Source: Caulobacter sp.
Lineage (GTDB): Bacteria; Pseudomonadota; Alphaproteobacteria; Caulobacterales; Caulobacteraceae
Assembly: GCA_030680355.1 (NCBI GenBank)
Contig: JAUXVF010000010.1
Span: 62,001 to 126,000 of the forward strand
DNA length: 64,000 nucleotides
Direction: 5' to 3'
Made by a program: the position numbers and the translations under genes. The notes beneath the pieces were generated by a model. It saw only the letters and a program-made list of their open reading frames with translations. It was not told where the DNA came from and ran no database searches. Positions 27,085-35,932 of this stretch are shown in pieces; the first letter of the stretch is position 1, and every line of letters begins with the position of its first letter.

Positions 27085-27588
27085 ATGAGAAACCTTGTGT
27101 TCGCGTTTGCTCTGGCAGCGCTTCCGGTGGCCACGCTGGCGGCACCACCACCCGCAGCCGAAAAGCTATCCTCCGCCCCTTCTGAGACAGCCGCACGGGA
27201 TGAAGTTGTCGGGGTTCTGGAGGGCTACAAGTCCGCGATCGAAGCTCTCGATGCCGAGGCGGCCACGGCCTATTTCTGGCCCGAAGCCCGTGTCTATGAG
27301 CAGGGCGGCGTCGAAGGTACATTCGCGAACTATCTGGCGCACCATCTGGGACCCGAACTGCTGGTGTTCAACGCCTTCGCGTTCGAGGGCCATATGACGG
27401 AGGCGACCGTGGTCGGCGATTTCGCCTATGCCACCGAAACCTACCGCTATCGCGTCACCTTCAAGGATCCAGCCAAGCTGCCTGTCGAGCGCAGAGGCGT
27501 GGCGACCAGCGTCCTGCACAAGCGCGACGGCCAATGGCGGATCCTGAGCTACCATGCCTCCTCCCGTGCGCCTCGCCCGGCGGGCTAG
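27085..27588 (+). CDS. exported NTF2-like / SnoaL-type (DUF4440-like) protein
   Basis: A 167-residue protein with a signal peptide (MRNLVFAFALAALPVATLAA) and one alpha+beta cone-fold domain. The pattern EVVGVLEGYKSAIEALDAEAATAYFWPEARVYEQGG and a closing SVLHKRDGQWRILSYHASSR is typical of secreted SnoaL/DUF4440 proteins. No catalytic site can be assigned. Probably periplasmic; role unknown. Such proteins are common beside copper-resistance genes. It is divergent from the DUF5676 gene. Confidence 0.75.
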   Translation: MRNLVFAFALAALPVATLAAPPPAAEKLSSAPSETAARDEVVGVLEGYKSAIEALDAEAATAYFWPEARVYEQGGVEGTFANYLAHHLGPELLVFNAFAFEGHMTEATVVGDFAYATETYRYRVTFKDPAKLPVERRGVATSVLHKRDGQWRILSYHASSRAPRPAG

Positions 27589-27674
27589 GACGACTCCGGC
27601 GGCGACGGCCCAGTGCAAAGCTGGACTTGCAACGTGCTTGTTCCGCCCAAGCGGGGGAAGACCAGCTCAACCGT

Positions 27675-28355
27675 TCAGCGGCGGATGGCCCTGATCAGGG
27701 AAATTGAACCGCTCAGCGTTGGGATTACCCGGGTTTCCTCAACCTCGTTGAAACCTGCAGCGACAATCAGTTCCGGCAAGACGCCCTCGGCTTGCGGTTG
27801 GGTGTTCTCGAAACCATCAAGTTTCTGGACAGTCGCCCGAAAGAGGCCTCGCATGAGCGGTGTGCGTTGAAGGCCGTAGTCGGCGATATGGAGCTCACCG
27901 CCAGGCGACATCGCCGCATAGGCGGCGGCGAGCGCAGCAGATTTTTCGGCCATCGGCACCTGGTGAAAGACCAAGCTTGAGACGATTTTCGTTGCGGCCC
28001 GTCCGCTCAGCACCTGATTGGCGTCGCGGCCAAACCCCTGACGAAGCTCTGCCTTCGCTCCGGCCCGGACAAGCTTTGCTCTGGCAAGGGCCAGGACCGC
28101 CGGATCGGGATCGAGTCCAATCAACGTGGCGTCGGGCTGTACCGCCGCCATCCGCACGAGGAGCGATCCTGTCCCGCAGCCGAGATCCGCAATGACGTCG
28201 TCTCTCAAGGGGCGTATCTGAGCGATCAACGCGTCCCTCCAGCGACGTTCCCTCGTAAGAGCAGCCAGGCCCAGGTCATAGAAGGGGGTCAGCCAGTGAT
28301 GGCCCGCTGCGGGTGTGAAGCTTGGCTCGTCGATCTGTGGCTTCGGCGTTGTCAT
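27675..28355 (-). CDS. class I SAM-dependent methyltransferase
   Basis: A 226-residue Rossmann-fold methyltransferase. Motif I is VIADLGCGTGSLLVRMA (about 54-70), the acidic ribose-binding residue is in LIGLDPDP, and post-motif regions IVSSLVFHQVP and MSPGGELHIADYG are clear. It resembles small-molecule or lipid methyltransferases of the UbiE/ArsM-like shape but has no cysteine set of ArsM. Substrate unknown. It is convergent with the NTF2-like gene and about 140 bp downstream of the desaturase-like gene, possibly the same transcript. Confidence 0.82.
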   Translation of the reverse strand: MTTPKPQIDEPSFTPAAGHHWLTPFYDLGLAALTRERRWRDALIAQIRPLRDDVIADLGCGTGSLLVRMAAVQPDATLIGLDPDPAVLALARAKLVRAGAKAELRQGFGRDANQVLSGRAATKIVSSLVFHQVPMAEKSAALAAAYAAMSPGGELHIADYGLQRTPLMRGLFRATVQKLDGFENTQPQAEGVLPELIVAAGFNEVEETRVIPTLSGSISLIRAIRR

Positions 28356-28496
28356 GGCGGGTCTCGGCGTTGTCGAAGGTGGCAGGCTCAGCCACCGGGG
28401 CGATCATGCCCAGCCAGGCATGATGTCGCTGGTGATCGTTGGGTCGCTGGGCCGTTTCAGTTCAGGCCGCCGTCGCGGCGACTTGCGAGCGGGGTG

Positions 28497-29342
28497 TCAG
28501 GGCGACCGGCGAAAGAACGCTGCCAGATGTTGGCCCCAGAAGCCTTTGGGGTAGGCCCTGTCGCTGAGTCCCAGATCGCCGGCGCTGACACCGTTTCTTG
28601 CGTCGTGGCCGGTGCCGAACAACCAATCCCAGATCAGAAATACCTCCCCGAAATTGACCTGGGCGTCTTCGAAATCGCGCTTGTGATGCCAGCGGTGCAT
28701 CTCGGCCACGCCGAAAATGAACCGCATTGGCCCGAGGGAGTAGTCGATGTTGGCATGCTGAAAGGCGAGATGGACCGGAAGAATTGCGAACCAGGCCGCC
28801 AGCGCGATCTGCGGCGCGCCCAGCACCGCGACAACACCCAGCCCTGGAGCTGCGAGCAGGAGTGCACTCACAATGTGCCGGCGCTCTCCATTCAGCCAAT
28901 AGAGCCGTTCCGAACTGTGGTGAGGTTGATGAAAGCGCCAGAGCAGCTCTGAGCGGTGGCTCCAGCGATGCATCCAGTAGAGGCCAAAATCGACGATCAA
29001 ACCCACAGCAAGGACGCTGGCCCACAGTGGCCAGTCCATGGGCCACACATTCAGGGAAACCAGTCGGGTGGCGGCCGGAAACAGGATCACCACACTGGAC
29101 TGCAGGAGGATCGCTCCAAGCAGGTTGTACTGCAGGTCGGCGATCAGATCTCCATGGCTTCGGGTCCATGCCCGTTGGTAGGGAGCCAGCCGTTCCATCA
29201 GCCCGACGGCGACGAGACCTGCCAATGTTATTGCTGCCAGGCTCCAGACGCCCCCCTCATTGTCGCGCGAAACGGCTAGGACGCAGGATATCACGATGGC
29301 GATGATCACGGGGTAGGCGAAGTGGCGGATGACGTGGCGCAT
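28497..29342 (-). CDS. sterol desaturase / fatty acid hydroxylase-family membrane protein
   Basis: A 281-residue membrane di-iron enzyme. The histidine clusters that bind iron are HRWSH (about 126), HQPHHSS (about 140) and HRWHH late in the protein, with a further His in FQHANIDYS. About four or five TM segments surround them. The family hydroxylates or desaturates sterols, carotenoids or fatty acyl chains. The substrate is unknown, though a membrane-lipid role fits the nearby truncated cyclopropane synthase. An AraC regulator lies directly upstream on the same strand. Confidence 0.85.
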   Translation of the reverse strand: MRHVIRHFAYPVIIAIVISCVLAVSRDNEGGVWSLAAITLAGLVAVGLMERLAPYQRAWTRSHGDLIADLQYNLLGAILLQSSVVILFPAATRLVSLNVWPMDWPLWASVLAVGLIVDFGLYWMHRWSHRSELLWRFHQPHHSSERLYWLNGERRHIVSALLLAAPGLGVVAVLGAPQIALAAWFAILPVHLAFQHANIDYSLGPMRFIFGVAEMHRWHHKRDFEDAQVNFGEVFLIWDWLFGTGHDARNGVSAGDLGLSDRAYPKGFWGQHLAAFFRRSP

Positions 29343-29421
29343 TGAGGCCTCCCTTGCTGAAGGCCAGGATGGCGCGATGCACAGGCAAACACTTGAACGA
29401 ACCGGTCGCGTCCACGCCGGG

Positions 29422-30189
29422 CTATCGCTGAAACCTCATTCCGCCCGTCAGGGCCTTTGGGTTGATGCCAAACATGGACCGGCAGGTCCTCGAAAAATGC
29501 GCTGAGTCAGCGAAGCCACCGGCATGGGCTGCCTCCGTCAGACTTGCCCCCCTTGCAACAGCCTCCATTGACCGTCGCAGCTTCATCCACAGCAGATACG
29601 ATCGAAGTGGCATGCCGACATTGCGGGTGAACACGTGGACCAGACGTGATCCCGAGAGGCCCATTGACGCTGCGATCTCTCGAGAGTCCGGGAATGGCGG
29701 TTCAGAAGTCGAGAGTTTCTGGAGCAGTTCCACAATGCGCGGCTCGACGGCCCTGCGTGGCACGCTAGAGGCGCCCAGAAGTTGGCCTAGCCGCCTGATC
29801 GGCTCAGCCGACTCTCCCCTGATGAGGGCATCTGCTGCAATTTCCGCAACATGAGGGATGATTTCGGGGTCCAGCTCACGGACGCTCGAATCCAGTTGCC
29901 TGGCAATTGTTCGCCCGCCGGGCGCGTCAGGGTCGACATAGAGCAGCACGCCCCCCTGGCAGCTGAAAACGCGATGCCATGCATCAGTCGGAATGACAAA
30001 TCCGTCGGCTACGGCATCAACACCTGATGGTCCCTGGACCCGCACGTGTGCCCCGATAACCACCTGAATCGCATGGTGTCGGTGAAAGGCATTGTCGCCC
30101 AAGGCTCCGGCGAACACTCCCCACGCCTGCCCAAGGCGCGCCGCGCCGTTCCATTGACTGACGGTTGGCAAGTCAGATCGTCGGGTCAT
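29422..30189 (-). CDS. AraC-family transcriptional regulator
   Basis: A 255-residue regulator. The N-terminal half is a cupin-like sensor (HHAIQVVIGAHVRVQGP and FVIPTDAWHRVFSCQGGVLLYVD). The C-terminal half has the two AraC helix-turn-helix units: REIAASMGLSGSRLVHVFTRN and the typical second unit SLTEAAHAGGFADSAHFSRTCRSMFGINPKAL. It lies 79 bp upstream of the sterol-desaturase-like gene on the same strand and probably controls it. Ligand unknown. Confidence 0.87.
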   Translation of the reverse strand: MTRRSDLPTVSQWNGAARLGQAWGVFAGALGDNAFHRHHAIQVVIGAHVRVQGPSGVDAVADGFVIPTDAWHRVFSCQGGVLLYVDPDAPGGRTIARQLDSSVRELDPEIIPHVAEIAADALIRGESAEPIRRLGQLLGASSVPRRAVEPRIVELLQKLSTSEPPFPDSREIAASMGLSGSRLVHVFTRNVGMPLRSYLLWMKLRRSMEAVARGASLTEAAHAGGFADSAHFSRTCRSMFGINPKALTGGMRFQR

Positions 30190-30651
30190 TCGTCATAGCC
30201 GGCATTGAATGGGACGCCGGGCTTTGCTGACGGAACGCTTAGCTGTCGAAGCCATGAAGGTTGTACTCCCGGGGGTCGGGTTGAGAGAGTGGGGTTGCGA
30301 CACCCCAACCTCGGGACCGGGAGCCCCCGGATGAACCTGCACAAGAGTGCCCGCCTGACGCCATCTGGTCGAGACTTGCCGGCTGATTGTGTCGAGGGTG
30401 CTGGTCGGTAACGGCCGCTGCGTCCGCCGACGGCGTCACCCGGCGGGCGGCGCACAAGGGGCCGGGCCAGACCGTTTGTTCGACCTTCGGACCTGTTTTT
30501 CGACCTCTTTCGATCTCATCGCCGGATGACCAGACAGGCCTTATCGACCCCGCTGCCCTCTTGCCCTCCGCAGACGAGGGGTGTCCCTGCCTGATGCGTA
30601 ATCCAATAGGACGGGGCGCGCTGCCGCGCCCTCGCTACGGGGCAATCACGC
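30190..30651. other. intergenic region between AraC regulator and acyltransferase
   Basis: No supported gene. Short frames on both strands have Arg/Pro-rich compositions without motifs. The region must contain the divergent promoters. Confidence 0.4.
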
Positions 30652-31776
30652 ATGACGTCTGTATCGCCGACCAGTGACGGCTACCCGGCCGATCTGCGGG
30701 CTCTGACCAGCCTACGGGCGTTTCTGGCGCTGGGGGTGGTGCTGTTCCACTACCAGCTCCAATGGGACCCTGCCCTGGGCTTCAGCTCGATCATCGAGCG
30801 TAGCCGGCTGGCGGTCGATGCCTTCTTCATGTTGTCTGGCTTCATTCTAGCCCATGTCTATGGCCCCGCCTTCGCCGCCGGAACGTTCAGCTACAGGCGC
30901 TTCATCCTCGCCCGCCTGGCCAGACTGTACCCCTTGCATCTGGCTGTCCTCGCCGGAGCCCTGATCATGGTGACAGGCGCAACCTCGGCGGGGGTCCGCT
31001 TCGATCCCTCCAGTTACACAACGCTGGGATTTTTTCAGACCCTGTTCCTCGTGCATGCATGGTTTCCGACCGAGATCGGCAGCAACTGGAGCGGTCCAAG
31101 CTGGTCGCTCTCGGCCGAGTGGTTCGCCTATCTGTTGTTCCCCGCCTACGCCTGGCTGTCTCTCACACTGCGGAAACGCCCCTGGGTGTTGCTGGCGATC
31201 GGCGCCCTGGGCTTCTTTGTGCTCGACGCCTGGTACAGCCAGACCTTTGGAAAGGTGCTGCCTCGGGCCGAGGATTCGATGGGAATCCTAAGAATCGCGC
31301 CTGAGTTCATGATCGGCATGGCGCTGTATGGCCTTGGGCAACGCCAACGTTGGAGCCGAACCGTCGCCGCGACCGCTGCCTTCTTGTCTACCGCCGTCCT
31401 GCTTGGCGCAATGCAGCTGGGATTGGACGACCGCGTCGTCGTTGCGTTCGCCGCCCCGATGATCCTGTCCTGGTCCATGCTGGCGCGAGCCGACTGCGAA
31501 GGTCCCCTTGCCAGCCCGTTCCTTGTCTTCGCGGGTGAAGTCTCGTTCGCCCTCTATCTGGTCCACATGCCGGTCATCGTGGCCTGGAAAGGCGTGGTGG
31601 CCGAGTTTCGCGGAATCGACAGCGGCTTCGCGATCACGCCGATAGAACTGAGTGGCTTGTTCCTGCTGACCGTCGCCATCGCCATCGCCCTGCACCTCCT
31701 GGTCGAGAGGCCAGGGAGGATCTGGATTCGCCGCCGGTTCGAAGACCGTCAAACAGGCGCGCTCAGAAGAAACTGA
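30652..31776 (+). CDS. acyltransferase family 3 membrane protein (second copy)
   Basis: A 374-residue membrane protein with about ten TM helices and the acyltransferase-3 motifs: LRALTSLRAFLALGVVLFHY (catalytic His), AVDAFFMLSGFILAHVY, SWSLSAEWFAYLLFPAY and the C-terminal LLVERPGR. It shares organisation and several motifs with the gene at 4085-5185, so the two are paralogues or independently acquired homologues. Likely acts on an envelope glycan. It is isolated, with intergenic DNA on both sides. Confidence 0.85.
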   Translation: MTSVSPTSDGYPADLRALTSLRAFLALGVVLFHYQLQWDPALGFSSIIERSRLAVDAFFMLSGFILAHVYGPAFAAGTFSYRRFILARLARLYPLHLAVLAGALIMVTGATSAGVRFDPSSYTTLGFFQTLFLVHAWFPTEIGSNWSGPSWSLSAEWFAYLLFPAYAWLSLTLRKRPWVLLAIGALGFFVLDAWYSQTFGKVLPRAEDSMGILRIAPEFMIGMALYGLGQRQRWSRTVAATAAFLSTAVLLGAMQLGLDDRVVVAFAAPMILSWSMLARADCEGPLASPFLVFAGEVSFALYLVHMPVIVAWKGVVAEFRGIDSGFAITPIELSGLFLLTVAIAIALHLLVERPGRIWIRRRFEDRQTGALRRN

Positions 31777-32042
31777 CCGGTTGGCCACAACTCTCCACTC
31801 GGGAGAAAACATCCCGCCCTCGGTGAGCGAGCAGCGCCTCGACGTCCCTCAGGCTCAGCGTAGACTACGACCACAGGCCATGCCGGATGACCTCCGAGGG
31901 GAACCGGGGCCTCTTGTGGGCGACCGGCCTCAACGTAGCCTCTATTCCGGCTGCCGAGGCCTTGGTGAAGAACGGTTGGGGTTCGAGTGATCGCACCTTC
32001 CCAACGGCTGTGGTCGTGAAATTGACGCGGCCGTCCTGGCGA

Positions 32043-32429
32043 CTACAGGCGGTCGAGCGCCGCGCTCAGTTTCTCAGCAACGATGGCGGCCTGGGCCTTG
32101 AGGGCGGAATTTTCAATGGACTGCATCGAGGCCGCCGGATCGATAGCGGCGACCTCGGTCCGCCCATCAGCCGTTTCCTGCACGATGACGTTGCAGGGCA
32201 GCATCAGGCCCACCTTGTCCTCCAGCAACAGGGCTTCATGGGCCAAGGCCGGGTTGCAGGCACCGAGGATCAGGTAGGGACGAAACGCGACGTCGATCTT
32301 GGTCTTGAGCGTCTGGCGGATGTCGATTTCGCTGATGATGCCGAAGCCCTCAAGGGCCAGCGCCGCCTTCACCTTGACGACCGCGTCATCGAAAGGTGCG
32401 TCGAGCATCTTTGAGAAATAGTAGCTCAT
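32043..32429 (-). CDS. DUF302-family protein
   Basis: A 128-residue protein starting at ATG 32429 (MSYYFSKMLDAPFDDAVVKVKAAL). The pattern EGFGIISEIDIRQTLKTKID, YLILGACNPALAHEALLLED and LPCNVIVQE is that of DUF302 proteins, which form small alpha+beta dimers. One conserved Cys (GACNP) and another (LPCN) could be functional. Function in the family is not firmly known; DUF302 genes are often found with sulfur or metal-stress genes. A palindromic repeat lies just upstream. Confidence 0.85.
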   Translation of the reverse strand: MSYYFSKMLDAPFDDAVVKVKAALALEGFGIISEIDIRQTLKTKIDVAFRPYLILGACNPALAHEALLLEDKVGLMLPCNVIVQETADGRTEVAAIDPAASMQSIENSALKAQAAIVAEKLSAALDRL

Positions 32430-32465
32430 GGCGGGTCCGATTGATTCCGATTGGGCGGGCGATCC

Positions 32466-32515
32466 AGAGCACGCCAAGCGGAAGTGTTCGCGGTTCCGCC
32501 GCCAGAACGTGCTCT
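32466..32515. repeat. 50-bp palindromic intergenic repeat (nested inverted repeats)
   Basis: Outer arms AGAGCACG (32466-32473) and CGTGCTCT (32508-32515), inner arms GCGGAA (32478-32483) and TTCCGC (32494-32499). This can fold into a long cruciform or hairpin. The outer end TAGAGCA resembles the end of the IS630 element, as in alphaproteobacterial MITE-like intergenic repeats. It lies in the DUF302 promoter region. Confidence 0.6.
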
Positions 32516-32576
32516 AGATGCTTGAATCTAGCCCCTTTAGCTGGGCTCGGATGATTTCATCTGAACCCAGGAAGGT

Positions 32577-33143
32577 CTAGCGCGCCATCCCGCCACAAAG
32601 GCTCTTGTCGGCCATTGTCCGCTGCTCAGGGGTCAGGACGCGATAGAGACCCGAGACCGCCATCCGGACCTTGTGGAGCGCCTTCAGGTGCGCCTTCATC
32701 ATCGTTTCATGGTGCGCGAGGCGCTCGGGGAGCGGTTTGGACTTCATCTTCGCCATCATACCATCGTCGCCCATCATCCCGGGCTTGGCGCCGGCCTTCA
32801 TCGGCATGGTCATGCCGGCCGGCTTGGCGTGCGCGTCAGAGCCGGCGGCCGCCGCGAAGGCGTTCCAGACTTTCGTCTGCCTGTCGTTGATATTCAGCTC
32901 GGTCTTCAGGCCCGACAGGCGTTGCTCGGACAGACCCATGCAGTGCATCGCCCCCATGTCCATCTTCCCGCCCATGGCCATCATGCCGCCCTTTGCAGCG
33001 GGGGCGGCCGGCGCGGCGGGCGCCGTCGTCGGATCAACGGCCGGACCGTGGACGTGGGGCGGCGCGGGTTGTTCGGCCGCATAGGCTGAGGTGGCCAACC
33101 CGAAGGCGGCGACGAACAACAGAGACTTGAAGGGCATGGACAT
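32577..33143 (-). CDS. exported Spy/LTxxQ-type Met/His-rich metal-stress protein
   Basis: A 188-residue protein with a signal peptide (SMPFKSLLFVAAFGLATSAYA). The mature part begins PPHVHGPAVD, then an Ala/Pro-rich linker, a Met-rich stretch (GGMMAMGGKMDMGAMHCM) and a helical domain with GLKTELNINDRQTKVWNAF and VLTPEQRTMADKSLC, the LTxxQ-type motif. It should be a periplasmic chaperone-like or metal-binding protein of the Spy/CpxP group. Met/His clusters suggest Cu(I)/Ag(I) binding. The ATG at 33143 is chosen since the upstream frame lacks a signal peptide. Confidence 0.8.
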   Translation of the reverse strand: MSMPFKSLLFVAAFGLATSAYAAEQPAPPHVHGPAVDPTTAPAAPAAPAAKGGMMAMGGKMDMGAMHCMGLSEQRLSGLKTELNINDRQTKVWNAFAAAAGSDAHAKPAGMTMPMKAGAKPGMMGDDGMMAKMKSKPLPERLAHHETMMKAHLKALHKVRMAVSGLYRVLTPEQRTMADKSLCGGMAR

Positions 33144-33386
33144 GGTGTTTGCTTTCTGAATCAGGCTGATCCGATCAGCGCAGTGTGTGCCGATCTGCCC
33201 CTGCATCCTTGACCTATCGCAAACACCCCACCGGCCATTGGGTTCCAGATCGGACCCGTCGGGCGAAACTGACAAATCAGCTCAATTCGGTGGGCCCTAG
33301 AGATCCCTACCGAGTTGGGCGAGGGCGAGAAGTATCGCGACCAGAGGGGAATGGCCGGACCAAAGCGATCACACTCGACAGGCCCC

Positions 33387-33711
33387 CTATTCGTCGCCAA
33401 GCATCCTTCCAAAGTGACTCGCTTCGAGGGACACGATCACCTGCATGAACGCCTCGGCCACCAGGAAGGCGGTTAGGGTCGCGGCATTGGGCCAGGCCAG
33501 CAGCAGTCCGAACAGGTTCCCCAACAGCCAGCGATCAGGACCACAAAGAGCGTTAGGGTCAGAGAGCGAAACCCTTTCAAGACTACGCCATAGGTGTGTC
33601 GCCGAAGGGCAGGAAGGGGACATTGATCCGCTTGCCCCCCACAGCCGCCGTGTCGGTCAGACAAGTATGATGGCGAAGAAGGCGAGGTAGTAGCCCAGTA
33701 GGGCGCATTTC
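33387..33711 (-). pseudogene. small frameshifted membrane-protein gene behind a MerR operator
   Basis: An ATG at 33711 gives the hydrophobic start MKCALLGYYLAFFAIILV, then a stop. Other frames downstream continue with hydrophobic stretches (LTLTLFVVLIAGC, then GNLFGLLLAWPNAATLTAFLVAEAF ending HFGRMLGDE at 33387). The pieces look like one small membrane protein interrupted by at least one frameshift. It lies 38 bp downstream of the MerR-type operator at 33749-33765, so it was probably a metal-induced gene. No family is recognised. Confidence 0.4.
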
Positions 33712-33748
33712 ATCGTCCAGCCTCAGGCGTGGAGCCGTTGGTGCAGGT

Positions 33749-33765
33749 CCTCAAGTGACTAGAGG
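33749..33765 (-). promoter_or_regulatory. MerR-type operator before the frameshifted gene
   Basis: CCTCAAGTGACTAGAGG, a one-mismatch form of the CTCTAG-N3-CTAGAG palindrome also found at 35889, 43093 and 45592. It is followed on the minus strand by the gene at 33711. Confidence 0.6.
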
Positions 33766-33778
33766 AGCGGCCGCTCCG

Positions 33779-35806
33779 TCAGGCGGTCCTGTCCCGGTAG
33801 GCCAGCAGCCTCAGGGCATTCGCTACGACCAGCAGGGTCGAGCCTTCATGGAAGATTACAGCCGCGCCGATCTTCAGCCCGAACAGAGTCGCCGGGATCA
33901 GGACCGCGACCATCCCAAGGCTGACCCACAGGTTTTGCTTGATGATGTTGCTGGTTTTTCGGCTCAGGCCAACCGCGAACGGCAAGTGATTGAGGTCATC
34001 GGCCATCAGCGCCACATCGGCGGTTTCCAATGCCACATCGGAGCCCGCCGCACCCATGGCGATCCCGACAGTGGCGTTGGCCAAGGCGGGCGCATCGTTC
34101 ACGCCATCGCCGATCATGGCGACTCTTCCCTCGCTGGCCTTCAGGTCGCGGATAATCCGGACCTTGTCCTCGGGCATCAGCCCGCCCATCGCCTCGTCCA
34201 AGCCCAGTTTGACAGCGATGGCGTCGGCGACGGACTGGTTGTCGCCTGACAGCATGAGGATGCGCGTGATTCCCATGGCGCGGAGACGAGCGATGACCCC
34301 CTCAGCGGCGGGCCGCGCTGTGTCCATCACGCCGATGGCTCCGAGGTATCGATCGTCGGATCTGACGACCATCACCGTCCGCCCATTCGTTTCAAGTCGC
34401 CGGATCTCACTCCAGAGTGCGTCGGAGGGCCGGGCGCCGAACCCGCTCTCAAACAGCTTGGGCTTGCCTATCACCACCATCTGGCCTGCCACGTTACCCT
34501 GCACGCCCTGGCCAGTCAGACTCCTAACGTCGTCGGCCACCGGCACGGGATGGTCCTTCAGTCGCTCGCCGCCATCACGGACGACCGCCGCCGCCAGCGG
34601 GTGATCGCTCAGCCGTTCCACGGCAACGGCGATGGAGAGCAGTTCCTGCTCATCGATCCCTTCGGCGGTCGCCACGTCGGTGATCCTCGGCTTGCCCTCG
34701 GTGAGGGTGCCGGTCTTGTCGAAGGCGATGGCGGTCAGCGTGCCGAGGTTTTCCAGCGGGCCGCCGCCCTTCACCAGGACGCCGCCCCTTGCCGCCCGAG
34801 CGACCGCGCTAAGGACCGCACTGGGCACCGAGATCGCCAGGGCGCAGGGGCTGGCGGCCACAAGTACCGCCATGGCTCGATAGAAGCTGACGCTGAAGGG
34901 TTCGTCGATGACCACCCAGGCCAGCATCAGCAGGCCGACGCCCACCAGCACGGAGGGCACGAATATGCGCTCGAAGCGGTTGGTGAACTGCTGGGTCGGG
35001 GACTGCTGGGCCTCGGCCTCGGCGACCATCTTCACCACGCGGGCCAGGGTGGTTTCTGACGCCCTGCGGGCGACGCGCACATCCAAAGCGCCGGGACCAT
35101 TAATTGTGCCAGCAAACACCCGATGTTCCGGGCTCGCCTTGTCAAAATCCAGAGCGATGTCAGACGCCGCCCGCTTATCGACCGGCACGCTTTCGCCGGT
35201 GATCGGCGCTTGATCGACACTGCTTTCCCCAAGCACAACGACGCCATCTGCCGGCATACGTTCGTTGGGCCGAACCACCACGATGTCGCCGACCACAAGG
35301 CTCTGGACCGGGATTTCCTCTGTCGTCTCCCCACGCCGAACGGTCGCCGTTTCGGGCGCCAGCTTGGCGAGGGCCGCAATGGCCCGCCGCGCCCGCCCCA
35401 TGGCATAGTGTTCGAGCGCGTGGCCGATGCTGAATAGGAACAGCAGCAAGGCGCCCTCGGCCCACTGGCCCAGCGCTGCGGCGCCAGCGGCGGCGACCAG
35501 CATCAAGGTGTCGATCTCGAAGCGGCGCTTGATGATGTTGCCGACCGCCTCCTTGAGCGTGAAGTAGCCGCCGAACCCGTAAGCCGTGACGTAGATGGCC
35601 AAAGGAACGAAGCCCTCCACACGCTGGCCGACAAGCCAGCCGCCGAGGAGCATCGCTCCCGACAGGCCAGCAAAGATCAATTCGGTGCGTTCGCCGAAGA
35701 TGCCCCCGCGGTCGTGGTCATGGGCGCCGCCTTCAGCGCGGTCATACTCCCGGTGCGGCTCTTTGGCCTTCGAAGGCGCAGCGGACTGCGGGTTGTGATC
35801 AACCAT
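33779..35806 (-). CDS. P1B-4-type heavy-metal P-type ATPase (CzcP/CoaT-like)
   Basis: A 675-residue pump with a short His/Asp-rich start (AHDHDRGG) and no HMA domain. About six TM helices, the transport motif S319-P320-C321 (AASPCALAIS) and HEGST (about 653-657) in the last helix identify the P1B-4 class, which exports Co, Zn, Cd or Fe(II). D363 of DKTGT is phosphorylated; DHPLAAA and GDGVNDAP are present. An upstream MerR-type operator (35889-35903) places it in the regulon of the MerR gene at 43148. Zn/Cd/Pb/Co export is inferred. Confidence 0.92.
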   Translation of the reverse strand: MVDHNPQSAAPSKAKEPHREYDRAEGGAHDHDRGGIFGERTELIFAGLSGAMLLGGWLVGQRVEGFVPLAIYVTAYGFGGYFTLKEAVGNIIKRRFEIDTLMLVAAAGAAALGQWAEGALLLFLFSIGHALEHYAMGRARRAIAALAKLAPETATVRRGETTEEIPVQSLVVGDIVVVRPNERMPADGVVVLGESSVDQAPITGESVPVDKRAASDIALDFDKASPEHRVFAGTINGPGALDVRVARRASETTLARVVKMVAEAEAQQSPTQQFTNRFERIFVPSVLVGVGLLMLAWVVIDEPFSVSFYRAMAVLVAASPCALAISVPSAVLSAVARAARGGVLVKGGGPLENLGTLTAIAFDKTGTLTEGKPRITDVATAEGIDEQELLSIAVAVERLSDHPLAAAVVRDGGERLKDHPVPVADDVRSLTGQGVQGNVAGQMVVIGKPKLFESGFGARPSDALWSEIRRLETNGRTVMVVRSDDRYLGAIGVMDTARPAAEGVIARLRAMGITRILMLSGDNQSVADAIAVKLGLDEAMGGLMPEDKVRIIRDLKASEGRVAMIGDGVNDAPALANATVGIAMGAAGSDVALETADVALMADDLNHLPFAVGLSRKTSNIIKQNLWVSLGMVAVLIPATLFGLKIGAAVIFHEGSTLLVVANALRLLAYRDRTA

Positions 35807-35888
35807 TCTGGAGTCTCGTTGGTCGAGGATGACGCTTGAGCCCTGCCTGACAGACAGGCCGCGCCGGATATGGGCCTATTCATGCAGG

Positions 35889-35903
35889 CTCTAGTGACTA
35901 GAG
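35889..35903 (-). promoter_or_regulatory. MerR-type operator/promoter of the P1B-4 ATPase
   Basis: Perfect palindrome CTCTAG-TCA-CTAGAG on the minus strand. It sits in a 19-bp spacer between TAGCTC (-35-like) and CATGAA (-10-like), the long spacer characteristic of MerR-activated promoters, 83 bp before the ATPase start. Confidence 0.72.
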
Positions 35904-35932
35904 GAGCTAGCCTTTTCTGCGCGGACCTGATC

